Source: Roseomonas sp.
Lineage (GTDB): Bacteria > Pseudomonadota > Alphaproteobacteria > Acetobacterales > Acetobacteraceae
DNA length: 64,000 nt
NCBI GenBank assembly: GCA_020249265.1
Contig: JADCGA010000021.1
Location: 62,001-126,000, forward strand
Direction: 5' to 3'
Shown here: in pieces, positions 47,754-55,637 of the stretch
Position numbering within the stretch: the first letter of the stretch is position 1
Layout: each line of letters starts with the position of its first letter
Translations under genes and position numbers: made by a program
The notes under the pieces: generated by a model
Database searches by the model: none
Seen by the model: the letters and a program-made list of their open reading frames with translations, nothing else
What the model was told of the DNA's origin: nothing

Positions 47754-48787
47754 CACGGCGCGGCAAGATCATCGTTGGGCTTTTGTTGCTTGGCATTGGC
47801 GGGGCGGCCTTTTGGCACATGCGGCCCAGCGCGCCGCCCCCCGCAAGCCCCGCGCCTGCCGCTGCCTCTGGCCCGATTGGTGTCGGAGCGCTCGGGCGCG
47901 TGGAACCGGCGTCACGCATCCGCCGGCTCAATCAACCAGGCGGCATGGCGGTGACACGGCTTGATCGCCTGCTGGTCGCCGAAGGCGCGGAGGTGACGCA
48001 GGGCCAATTGCTGGCCGAATTCGCCGATGCCGCCATGAAGGACGCCGCCGCCACCCAGGCCGAAGCCGCGGTGGCGGAGGCCGAGGCCAATCTCGCCCGG
48101 CTGCGCGCTGCCGGGCGCCCCTCAGAGATTGAGGCGCAGCGCGCCCGTATTGAAGCCATCACAGCGCAGGAAGAAATTGCGCTGCGTGATGCTGAGCGGG
48201 CAGAACGCCTGGTGCCGACCGGCGCGGGCGCCGTGGCGGCTGCGGATCGCAGCCGCGCCATTGCCACGCGCTTTGCCGCCGAAAAGCGCGAAGCCATGGC
48301 GGCTTTGGATACGCTGCTGTCTTCCCGGCCTGAGGATATTGCGCTTGCCGAAGCACGCCTTGCTGGGGTGCGTGCGGCGGCGGCCAAGGCGCAGGCGGAT
48401 GCCGAATTGGCCCGCGTACGTGCGCCCATCGCCGGCACCATTCTGCGCATCTTCGTCCGCCCCGGGGATCAGGTGGGTGCCGATGGCGTTTTGGAAATGG
48501 CCGATCTTTCCAAGCTTGAAATCGTGGCCGATGTCTATGAGACCGATCTGCCGCGCGTGCGCCTGGGTGCGGCGGCCGAGGTGGTAGTGCCCGGTGAAGC
48601 GCAGCGCCTTGCCGCGCGGGTGAGTGATATCGGCTGGACAGTGCGGCGCCAAATCCAAGCCAGCAATGACCCCGTGGCGGCGGTGGATGCACGCACGGTG
48701 GAAGTGCGCCTGACTTTGGATGAGGCCGGCGCGGCCACCATGCGTCGGCGGTCCAATATGCAGGTGCAGGTGGCGATCCGTCCGTGA
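47750..48787 (+). CDS. HlyD-family ABC exporter adaptor, DevB-like
   Basis: A 345-residue periplasmic adaptor. One N-terminal membrane anchor (IIVGLLLLGIGGAAFW), a Pro/Ala spacer, a lipoyl-like domain half (GRVEPASRIRRLN), a long coiled coil rich in Ala/Glu (about residues 90-210), then RVRAPIAGTILRIFVRPGDQVG. It links the inner-membrane ABC parts to an outer-membrane channel. Coupled to both neighbours by overlaps. Confidence 0.9.
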   Translation: MTRRGKIIVGLLLLGIGGAAFWHMRPSAPPPASPAPAAASGPIGVGALGRVEPASRIRRLNQPGGMAVTRLDRLLVAEGAEVTQGQLLAEFADAAMKDAAATQAEAAVAEAEANLARLRAAGRPSEIEAQRARIEAITAQEEIALRDAERAERLVPTGAGAVAAADRSRAIATRFAAEKREAMAALDTLLSSRPEDIALAEARLAGVRAAAAKAQADAELARVRAPIAGTILRIFVRPGDQVGADGVLEMADLSKLEIVADVYETDLPRVRLGAAAEVVVPGEAQRLAARVSDIGWTVRRQIQASNDPVAAVDARTVEVRLTLDEAGAATMRRRSNMQVQVAIRP

Positions 48788-50028
48788 ATGCGCTGACCGA
48801 AAATCTACGCGCCCCGCCCGTGGCTTCCGCACCGGCACCGCGCGGCAAAGGGCGCGTTTCGCCGCTTGAATGGTTCTGGCTGCCCGCGCGGCTTGCGACG
48901 CGGCAGCTTTTCTTCGAACGTGCGCGGCTACTCTCCGCCATTGCGGGCGTGATGTTCGCCGCCGTGCTGGTCTTCATGCAGCTTGGTTTCCGCGCGGCCC
49001 TGTTTGACAGCGCGACCCGGCTTTACGCCGCCATGGAAGCGGAATTGTTCCTGATGAATCCGCTCACCATGGCGAGCTTTCGGCCGGAAACCATGCCGCG
49101 CATCCGTACCCATCAGGCGCTTGCGCTGCCGGAAGTGGCGCAGGCCGTACCGGTTTATTTGACACAGCTTCCCTGGCGCAATCCAGAAACCGGCGCCAAG
49201 CGCGCCATTCAATTGATCGGCTTTGACGTTGAAGCGGGTGCGATGCGTTTTGAGGGTCTGGACAAGATAGCCGATGCGCTACGGCAAGTGGATGCGGTTG
49301 GTTTTGATGTCCGTTCCCGCCCTGAATTTGGCGATGTCGCCAAAAAACTCGCCGATGGTGGGCCGTTTGAGGTGCAGATCGGCAATCGCATGATGCGCCT
49401 TGTGGGTCTTGTGGAAATCGGCCCTTCCTTCGGCGCCGATGGCAATCTGGTGATGAGCGAGGTGAATTTCCGCCGCGTGGTGCGCGAACGTAATCAAGCC
49501 AATGTTGACCTGATTGCCATTCGCCTGGTGCCCGGTACCGATATTCAGGCCGCCAAGGCTAGGCTTAAGGCCTTGTTGCCCGGCGATGTCATGGTGCTGA
49601 CGCAGCCTGAATTGGTCGCGCATGAACGCCATTACTGGGAAAACGCGACTGCGATTGGCTTCATCTTCGGCTTTGGCAGCATCATGGGGCTGATTGTCGG
49701 GATGGTGATTGTCTATCAGATCCTGTTCAGCGATATCGCCAATCACTTGCGCGAATATGCGACACTCAAGGCGGTTGGCTATTCCAATTTCTATCTGGCG
49801 CGAGTGGTCATGGCCTCGGCCCTGATCCTGGCAGTACTTGGATTTGTGCCGGGATTTCTGGCCTCCATCTGGATGTATGAATTTGTCGGCGCCGCCACCT
49901 TCCTGCCACTGGGTATGACGTTGGATCGGGCCGTTACGGTTTTCCTGATGATCTTTGGCATGTGCGCGCTGGCAGGAGTGCTCGCCATTCGGAAGCTTCG
50001 TGATGCCAATCCCGCGGATTTATTCTGA
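48784..50028 (+). CDS. ABC exporter permease, DevC family (FtsX-like)
   Basis: A 414-residue permease: one N-terminal helix (LLSAIAGVMFAAVLVFMQLGF), a large periplasmic domain, then three C-terminal helices (IGFIFGFGSIMGLIVGMVIVY and beyond). That is the MacB/FtsX-like topology of DevC. Starts with GTG overlapping the adaptor stop (GTGA) and ends with TGATG into the ATPase gene. Confidence 0.92.
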   Translation: MNALTENLRAPPVASAPAPRGKGRVSPLEWFWLPARLATRQLFFERARLLSAIAGVMFAAVLVFMQLGFRAALFDSATRLYAAMEAELFLMNPLTMASFRPETMPRIRTHQALALPEVAQAVPVYLTQLPWRNPETGAKRAIQLIGFDVEAGAMRFEGLDKIADALRQVDAVGFDVRSRPEFGDVAKKLADGGPFEVQIGNRMMRLVGLVEIGPSFGADGNLVMSEVNFRRVVRERNQANVDLIAIRLVPGTDIQAAKARLKALLPGDVMVLTQPELVAHERHYWENATAIGFIFGFGSIMGLIVGMVIVYQILFSDIANHLREYATLKAVGYSNFYLARVVMASALILAVLGFVPGFLASIWMYEFVGAATFLPLGMTLDRAVTVFLMIFGMCALAGVLAIRKLRDANPADLF

Positions 50029-50717
50029 TGCAGGCTGACCCGATTCGGATTGAGGCGCTGAACTACGCCTATGGCGAAGGTGAACTGCGCCGCCCCGTAC
50101 TGCGCGACGTTGCCTTGCAGGTTCGGGTGGGGGAGGTGCTGTTGCTGACCGGCCCTTCGGGTTCTGGCAAGACTACCTTGCTCACGCTGATCGGCGCGCT
50201 GCGCACGATGCAGGAAGGCTCCTGCCAAGTGTTGGGGCAGGAGTTGTTTGGGGCTTCCGAAAGCGCGCGGGTTTCGCTCCGCCAACGCGTCGGCTTCATT
50301 TTCCAGAACCACAATCTGCTCGGTGCGCTGACTGCGCGACAAAATGTGGCCATGGCGCTTGAAGTGGCGCCACGCTTTTCCGAAACCGAGCGCCTTCGCC
50401 GCGCCGGTGCGATGCTGGCCTCGGTGGGATTGGCCGAACATGTGGATCGCCTGCCCGGCAAGCTTTCCGGCGGGCAGCGCCAGCGTGTGGCGATCGCCCG
50501 CGCCCTGGTGGGAGAGCCCGGCCTTGTGCTGGCCGATGAACCAACTGCGGCGCTGGACAAGGTCACCGGCGCCGAAGTGGCGCGTCTGCTGCGTGATTTG
50601 GCGAAATCGCGCGGCGTGCCGATTCTGATGGTGACGCATGACCCGCGTATTCTGGATATCGCGGATCGCGTGGTCAGCATGGAAGATGGTCGGATTGTGG
50701 AGAATGCATTGGCGTAA
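50028..50717 (+). CDS. ABC exporter ATP-binding protein, DevA family
   Basis: A 229-residue ATPase with Walker A GPSGSGKTTLL, Q-loop FIFQNHNLLG, signature LSGGQRQRVAIARAL, Walker B LVLADEPTAALD and H-loop VTHD. Partner of the DevC-like permease. In cyanobacteria DevBCA exports heterocyst glycolipids with a TolC channel; the cargo here is unknown, probably a lipid or amphipathic compound. Confidence 0.94.
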   Translation: MQADPIRIEALNYAYGEGELRRPVLRDVALQVRVGEVLLLTGPSGSGKTTLLTLIGALRTMQEGSCQVLGQELFGASESARVSLRQRVGFIFQNHNLLGALTARQNVAMALEVAPRFSETERLRRAGAMLASVGLAEHVDRLPGKLSGGQRQRVAIARALVGEPGLVLADEPTAALDKVTGAEVARLLRDLAKSRGVPILMVTHDPRILDIADRVVSMEDGRIVENALA

Positions 50718-50727
50718 TTTAATAAAT

Positions 50728-50761
50728 GCAACGTTGCGTTGACATCGCTTCATCGCATCGG
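50728..50761 (+). promoter_or_regulatory. Possible promoter of the AapJ-like gene
   Basis: A 10-bp palindrome GCAACGTTGC (50728-50737) runs into a consensus TTGACA (50739-50744), but no good -10 box follows at the right distance. This would separate the binding-protein gene from the exporter operon. Confidence 0.35.
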
Positions 50762-50801
50762 TGACATGGCGCCTCTTCAACAGAGAAAAAGAGGCCCCCC
50801 C

Positions 50802-51839
50802 ATGCGTAAATACGGCTTCAAAGCCGCCCTCGCCGCGCTTTTCGCAACCTTTGCCACCCCAAGCTTCGCGCAACCTTCTGCGAGCCCCACGCTGGACACG
50901 ATCAAGGCGCGCGGCACGCTGGTATGCGGTATTCACAATGGTGTCGCGGGCTTTGCGCTGCCCGATAGCCGCGGCGTCTGGCAGGGCTTGGATGTGGATC
51001 TCTGCCGCGGTTTGGCGGTGGCGATTTTCAACGATGCGTCAAAGGTGCGCTTCGTGCCGCTGTCATCTTCCACGCGCTTTACGGCGTTGGGCGCGGGGGA
51101 AGTGGATGTGCTGTTCCGTACCTCTACCCAGACCATGTTGCGCGACACCACGCTCGGCCTGCGCCATGCGGTGACCTATTTTTATGATGGCCATGGCTTC
51201 ATCGTGAAGGCGGATGCGGGCATCAACAAGGTTGCTGAGATGCGCGGCGCCACGATCTGCCTGATCCAGGGCACGACAAATGAACAGGTGACGGCGGATT
51301 ACTTCCGCAGCATCAATACGCCGTTCCAACCTGTTGTGTTTGAACGCACCGACCAAGCGGTCGCTGCCTTGCAAGCCGGCCGCTGCGACAGTTTCGGCAC
51401 GGATGCATCCCAGCTTGCCGGCGTGCGGTCTGCCATGCCGCGACCTGCGGATTGGACCATCCTGTCGGAACGGTTCTCAAAGGAACCTTATGGCGCCTAT
51501 CTTCGCCGCGGCGATGAGCAATGGTTCGATGTGGTGCGCTGGTATACCTATGCCGTGATCGAAGCCGAGGAACAGGGCATCACCCAGGCCAATGCCGAAC
51601 AGATGCGCCGGACCAGCACCAATCCCAATACGCGCAGGCTTTTGGGCGTGACGCCGGAACTCGGCCAATCGCTGAAGCTTGATCCTGCCTGGGCCTATAA
51701 TGTCGTGCGCGCCATCGGCAATTATGGGGAGCTTTATGAGCGCACCATGGGCGACAAGAGCCAGGTGCAATTGCCGCGCGGCCCGAACCATCTTTGGACC
51801 ACACCGGGTGGGCTGATGTATGCGCTGCCGATGCGCTGA
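50802..51839 (+). CDS. General L-amino acid ABC transporter solute-binding protein, AapJ-like
   Basis: A 345-residue family 3 periplasmic amino-acid-binding protein with a clear Sec signal (cleavage near SFA-QPSA). Landmarks: LDTIKARGTLVCGIHNGVAGF, GLDVDLCRGLAVAIF, and the extended C-terminal part typical of AapJ/BztA (GVTPELGQSLKLDPAWAYNVVRAIGNYGE). AGAGG precedes the ATG. The usual aapQMP genes are absent, so it must use permeases encoded elsewhere. Confidence 0.92.
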   Translation: MRKYGFKAALAALFATFATPSFAQPSASPTLDTIKARGTLVCGIHNGVAGFALPDSRGVWQGLDVDLCRGLAVAIFNDASKVRFVPLSSSTRFTALGAGEVDVLFRTSTQTMLRDTTLGLRHAVTYFYDGHGFIVKADAGINKVAEMRGATICLIQGTTNEQVTADYFRSINTPFQPVVFERTDQAVAALQAGRCDSFGTDASQLAGVRSAMPRPADWTILSERFSKEPYGAYLRRGDEQWFDVVRWYTYAVIEAEEQGITQANAEQMRRTSTNPNTRRLLGVTPELGQSLKLDPAWAYNVVRAIGNYGELYERTMGDKSQVQLPRGPNHLWTTPGGLMYALPMR

Positions 51840-51857
51840 GGGTTTTTGCTGAAGCTG

Positions 51858-51893
51858 AAAGGCGTGATCCATGGGAATGGGTCACGCCTTTTT
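51858..51893 (+). terminator. Rho-independent terminator after the AapJ-like gene
   Basis: AAAGGCGTGA (51858-51867) pairs with TCACGCCTTT (51882-51891), extended by a short inner stem, and a run of T follows (51889-51893). It lies 18 bases after the stop and 15 bases before the stop of convergent pyk, which it may also serve. Confidence 0.85.
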
Positions 51894-51907
51894 GTTTCTG
51901 GGGCGCG

Positions 51908-53563
51908 CTACTTCACAATCGCGACGCGCAGCGCATTCGTCGTCCCCGGCGTGCCGAAGGGCACGCCGGCGGTCACCACCACCTCATCCCCGCTTTTGGC
52001 GAAGCCTTCATGCTGGGCGGCGCGCGTCGCGCGCGCCACCATTTCGGTCATGGAGTGGATTTCATTGACCTCCAGCGGATGCACGCCCCAGATCAGCGCC
52101 ATGCGGCGCGCGACACCCGCGCTGGTGGTCAGCCCCAGGATCGGGCAATGGGGCCTTTCGCGTGCCACTCGCAACGTGGTGGACCCGGTGGAACTGAAGG
52201 TCGCAATCACCTCGGCTTCAATAGTCTCGGCCACCTGGCGCGCAGCGGTGGCGATGGCGCCGGCGCTGGAATGTTCGGGCGGCGGGCGCGCGGCATCGGT
52301 CAGGCGGCGCCAATCGGGGTCCTGTTCTACGCGCGCCACAATGCGGTCCATCATATTCACCGCTTCATAGGGGTATTGCCCGGCGGCTGTTTCGGCTGAC
52401 AGCATCACCGCATCCGCGCCATCGAATACCGCGGTGCCGACATCAGACACCTCGGCGCGGGTTGGGCTTGGCGCGGTGATCATGCTCTCCAGCATTTGTG
52501 TCGCCACCACAACCGGTTTGCCGAGCGCGCGGGCGCTGCGCACGATGCGCTTTTGCGCGAGTGGCACTTCTTCTGGTGGGAGCTCCACGCCCAAATCACC
52601 ACGCGCGACCATGACGCAATCGGTCAGCGCCATGATGGCGTCCAGGTTTTCAAGCGCCTGGGGTTTTTCCAGCTTCACCATGATCCAGGCGCGCCCGGCG
52701 GCGATTTCCTTGGCCTCCGCCACATCTTCCGGGCGCTGCACAAAAGAAAGGCCGATATATTCAACGCCCTGATCCAGCACGAAGGCCAGGTCCGCGCGGT
52801 CCTTTTCCGTCAGCGCCGGGATGGGCAGCGCCACATCGGGCACATTCACGCCCTTGCGGTCTGACAGCGGGCCGCCGACCACTACCTGGGTTTCCAGATG
52901 GTCCGGGCGCTTATGCGTCACGCGCAAACGCAGCTTGCCATCATCCAGTAGCAGGGAAGTGCCGATTTCGGCGGCGCTGATGATTTCCGGATGGGGCAGG
53001 TTCACGCGGCTGACATCGCCGGGGGTGGGGTTCAAATCCAGCCGAAAGCTCTGGCCGGTTTGCAATTGCACCCGCCCGGCCTGAAACCGCCCAACGCGGA
53101 GCTTCGGCCCTTGCACATCGGCGAGAATCCCGATGGGGCGGCCCACCTTGGCTTCCACGGCGCGGATGGCGGCGATGCGCGCGGCGTGATCCTCATGGCT
53201 GCCATGGGAAAAATTGAGCCGGAAGATATCGGCGCCGGCGCGGTGGAGCTTTTCGATCATTTCCGCGCTGCTGCTGGCGGGGCCGAGCGTTGCGATGATT
53301 TTGGTGCGGCGCCGGCGGCGCAGAACGGGGCGGGCCACCATGCGGGGTGCTCCTATCATGGGTTCGGAATTTGATGGGGTGGGGGCCAGATCGGGCCGCA
53401 GGCTTTCCGGCGGTAAGTTCAGCGCCTTGGAAAGCTCCGAGACGCGATCTTCCGGGATGCGCTTCCATTGGGAAACGGCGGCAGTGGAAATGCCCAAGGC
53501 GGCGGCGATCTGCTTGACGGTGCCGCGCCGGGCGAGAAGGGCTTCGAGGTTTGGGTCACGCAT
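51908..53563 (-). CDS. pyk: Pyruvate kinase with an N-terminal Cro/YdaS-like DNA-binding domain
   Basis: The open frame gives 551 residues. Residues 1-59 form a helix-turn-helix unit (QIAAALGISTAAVSQWKRIP, then the LRPDL ending typical of P22-Cro/YdaS-like domains). Residues 60-74 are a Pro/Ser linker. From about residue 75 a full pyruvate kinase follows: GADIFRLNFSHG, ADVQGPKLRVG, MVKLEKPQALENLD, VMVARGDLGVELP, ATQMLESMI and GADAVMLSAETA. It converts PEP and ADP to pyruvate and ATP. An internal ATG at 53341 (Met75) has TAGGAG 8 bases upstream and would give a normal 477-residue enzyme, while the first ATG at 53563 has no ribosome site and TAAGAT 6 bases upstream (possibly leaderless). A fusion, a dual-start gene, or a very long annotated start are the options. 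Confidence 0.85.
   Translation of the reverse strand: MRDPNLEALLARRGTVKQIAAALGISTAAVSQWKRIPEDRVSELSKALNLPPESLRPDLAPTPSNSEPMIGAPRMVARPVLRRRRRTKIIATLGPASSSAEMIEKLHRAGADIFRLNFSHGSHEDHAARIAAIRAVEAKVGRPIGILADVQGPKLRVGRFQAGRVQLQTGQSFRLDLNPTPGDVSRVNLPHPEIISAAEIGTSLLLDDGKLRLRVTHKRPDHLETQVVVGGPLSDRKGVNVPDVALPIPALTEKDRADLAFVLDQGVEYIGLSFVQRPEDVAEAKEIAAGRAWIMVKLEKPQALENLDAIMALTDCVMVARGDLGVELPPEEVPLAQKRIVRSARALGKPVVVATQMLESMITAPSPTRAEVSDVGTAVFDGADAVMLSAETAAGQYPYEAVNMMDRIVARVEQDPDWRRLTDAARPPPEHSSAGAIATAARQVAETIEAEVIATFSSTGSTTLRVARERPHCPILGLTTSAGVARRMALIWGVHPLEVNEIHSMTEMVARATRAAQHEGFAKSGDEVVVTAGVPFGTPGTTNALRVAIVK
53341..53352 (-). promoter_or_regulatory. Internal ribosome-binding site and ATG within pyk
   Basis: On the minus strand AGGAG, then 8 bases, then ATG at 53341 (codon 75 of the long frame), exactly where the pyruvate kinase core begins (MVARPVLRRRRRTKI). 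This is a better start signal than that of the long form. Confidence 0.6.
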
Positions 53564-53569
53564 GGCCGT

Positions 53570-53632
53570 ATCTTAGCAAAATTAAGTTAAAATACTACCC
53601 AGAACCCGTTTAACTTAACTTTTAAAAGTTAA
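53570..53632 (-). promoter_or_regulatory. Cluster of TTAACTT/AAGTTAA sites upstream of the HTH-pyruvate kinase gene
   Basis: Heptamer copies lie at 53584-53590, 53610-53616, 53615-53621 and 53626-53632. The last two form the perfect 18-bp palindrome TTAACTTTTAAAAGTTAA (53615-53632), which also contains the glycerate-kinase stop codon. TAAGAT at 53575-53570 is a plausible -10 box, placing one site within the promoter spacer. The pattern fits operators for a Cro-type domain, here perhaps the one encoded by pyk itself. Confidence 0.55.
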
Positions 53633-54909
53633 GCTATCAGCAAGGCCCGAAAATCATTCACATTGGTCAGCGTCGGCCCCGTCACCACCAGATCACCCAG
53701 CGTCTGGAACAGCCGGTAGCTGTCATGCCCGGCCAGTAGCGCGCGCGGGTCAAGCCCGGCCGCACGGGCGCGAGCCAGAGTATCGGGGGTGGCGATGGCG
53801 CCGGCATTATCCTCCGACCCGTCAATGCCATCCGTATCGCCCATCAGCGCCCAGATGCCGGGGGTGCCAGCCAAAGCCAGCGCGCAGCCGAGCAAGCATT
53901 CCCCATTCCGCCCGCCTCGGCCTGGCTTGGGGCTGCGGATGGTGACCGTGGTCTCACCGCCGGAAAGCAGGATGGCGGGGCCGGGCAAAGGGTGACCATG
54001 GGTTGCGGCGGAACGCGCAATGCCGGCGAGGGCGGTGCCCAATTCCCGCGCCTCCCCTTCCAGCGCATCGCCCAGGATCAGCGGCGTCAGGCCCAGCCCA
54101 CGCGCGGCAGAGGCGGCGGCTTGCAAAGCCATGGCGGGGGTCGCGATGAAGCGGTAATTCGGCGTCCCCAAGCGCGGATCGCCGGGCTTCGGGCTTTCCT
54201 CCGCCCCTGCGGCCAAATGCGCCTGCACGGCTTCCGGCAGCTTCATCCCGTAATGCGCCACCAAGGCGCGGGCATCGGCGAAGGTGCTTGGGTCCGGCAC
54301 GGTGGGGCCAGAGGCAATCACACTCGGGTCATCCCCCGGCACATCGGAAATCGCGAGTGTGACGACGCGCGCCGGATGGGCGGCGGCGGCCAGCCTTCCG
54401 CCGGAAAAGGCGGAAAGATGCCGTCGGATGCAGTTCATTTCATGGATGGTGGCGCCCGAGGCCAGCAGCGCCTTATTCACGGCAATCAGTTCCTCCAGCG
54501 TCAGGCCGGGGGCGGGCAGCGTCGTCAGCGAAGACCCCCCGCCCGAGACCAGAAACAGCACCAGATCATCCGCCCCCGCACCGCGCGCCACTTCCAGCAA
54601 TGCCGTTGCCGCCTGGGCGCCTGCGGCATCCGGCACGGGGTGGGAGGCTTCAAGCACGCGCACCCGCTGCGTGGGGTAGCCATGGGCATAGCGGGTCACC
54701 ACCAGGCCCTCGACTGGCGCATCGGGCCAGGCATTCTCCACGGCTGCCGCCATGACAGCGGCGGATTTCCCGGTGCCCAGCACCATTACCCGACCGCGCG
54801 GGCGTTCCGGCAAATGCCGCGCCAGCACCTGGCGCGGATCGGCGCTGGCAATGGCAGCGTTGAACACCTGGCGAAGGGCGGCGCGGGCGGTTGCATCGGT
54901 AAAGGCCAT
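53629..54909 (-). CDS. Glycerate 2-kinase (GckA/TtuD, DUF4147-MOFRL family)
   Basis: A 426-residue two-domain kinase: the N-terminal DUF4147 part (VLGTGKSAAVMAAAVE, FLVSGGGSSL, NCIRRHLSAFSGGRLA, ISDVPGDDPSVIASGP) and the C-terminal MOFRL domain (LLSGGETTVTI, GRGGRNGECLLG, GDTDGIDGSEDNAGA). It phosphorylates D-glycerate to 2-phosphoglycerate. Older entries name it hydroxypyruvate reductase. It lies 65 bases upstream of pyk on the same strand, echoing the ttuD-ttuE (kinase-pyruvate kinase) pair of tartrate degraders. Confidence 0.92.
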   Translation of the reverse strand: MAFTDATARAALRQVFNAAIASADPRQVLARHLPERPRGRVMVLGTGKSAAVMAAAVENAWPDAPVEGLVVTRYAHGYPTQRVRVLEASHPVPDAAGAQAATALLEVARGAGADDLVLFLVSGGGSSLTTLPAPGLTLEELIAVNKALLASGATIHEMNCIRRHLSAFSGGRLAAAAHPARVVTLAISDVPGDDPSVIASGPTVPDPSTFADARALVAHYGMKLPEAVQAHLAAGAEESPKPGDPRLGTPNYRFIATPAMALQAAASAARGLGLTPLILGDALEGEARELGTALAGIARSAATHGHPLPGPAILLSGGETTVTIRSPKPGRGGRNGECLLGCALALAGTPGIWALMGDTDGIDGSEDNAGAIATPDTLARARAAGLDPRALLAGHDSYRLFQTLGDLVVTGPTLTNVNDFRALLIA

Positions 54910-54990
54910 GGCGTTATTCCTTTGTCACCTTGAGTATGGCGAAGTCGCGCCAGATGGGCCATCTATAGCGGCATAATTCAGGAGGCCCCG

Positions 54991-55299
54991 ATGCCGGAAT
55001 TCGACAAAGCAACCCAAACAGAATTGGAAGCCGCGGCTTTCCGCCGCTTGGTGGAACATCTGCGCGGGCGCAATGACGTGCAGAATATAGACATGATGAA
55101 CCTGGCGGGTTTCTGCCGGAATTGCCTGAGCAAATGGTACCGCGCCGCCGCCGAGGAAAAGGGCCTGCCGCTGACCGACCCCGAAGCGCGGGAGATCATC
55201 TACGGCATGCCGTATAAGGAATGGCAGGCGCAGCACCAAAAGGAAGCGTCGCCTGAGCAAAAGGCGAAATTCGCGGCTTCCGGACAGGGGCAGCATTGA
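54991..55299 (+). CDS. DUF1244 domain-containing protein
   Basis: A 102-residue conserved alphaproteobacterial protein with the DUF1244 core (FRRLVEHLRGRNDVQNIDMMNLAGFCRNCLSKW region) and a polar tail. Function unknown; the Cys pair in FCRNC may bind metal. AGGAGG lies before the ATG. Upstream of gapR, a common pairing. Confidence 0.9.
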   Translation: MPEFDKATQTELEAAAFRRLVEHLRGRNDVQNIDMMNLAGFCRNCLSKWYRAAAEEKGLPLTDPEAREIIYGMPYKEWQAQHQKEASPEQKAKFAASGQGQH

Positions 55300-55352
55300 T
55301 GGCCAGCCCCCCCAAGGCTAAAGCCTCCGGCCTTCACACCGAGGAACGCAGA

Positions 55353-55622
55353 ATGGCTAAGGCCCCCGCCACGCAGGAAACCACCGAAGTCGGCGGCATT
55401 GCCGGCGAAAGGCTGCGGTCCATTGTTGAACGCATTGAACGCCTGGAAGAAGAAAAAAAGGCGCTGTCCAGCGATATCAAGGACATTTTCGCCGAAGCGA
55501 AATCAGCCGGCTTTGATGTGAAGGTGCTGCGCGCGGTGATCCGGCTGCGGAAGCAGGAACCGGCGGAGGTGGAAGAACAGGAAACGCTGCTGGATCTCTA
55601 TCGCCGCGCGCTTGGGATGTGA
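55353..55622 (+). CDS. gapR: Nucleoid-associated protein GapR (DUF2312)
   Basis: An 89-residue coiled-coil DNA-binding protein, the same length as Caulobacter GapR. Visible: IVERIERLEEEKKALSSDIK (coiled coil), DIFAEAKSAGFDVKVLRAVIRLRKQE, and LLDLYRRALGM. GapR binds overtwisted DNA ahead of polymerases and aids topoisomerases. ATG at 55353 with GAGGAA upstream gives the family start; an earlier in-frame start at 55296 would add a poor 19-residue extension. Confidence 0.93.
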   Translation: MAKAPATQETTEVGGIAGERLRSIVERIERLEEEKKALSSDIKDIFAEAKSAGFDVKVLRAVIRLRKQEPAEVEEQETLLDLYRRALGM

Positions 55623-55637
55623 TGCGCCAATGGGCAG

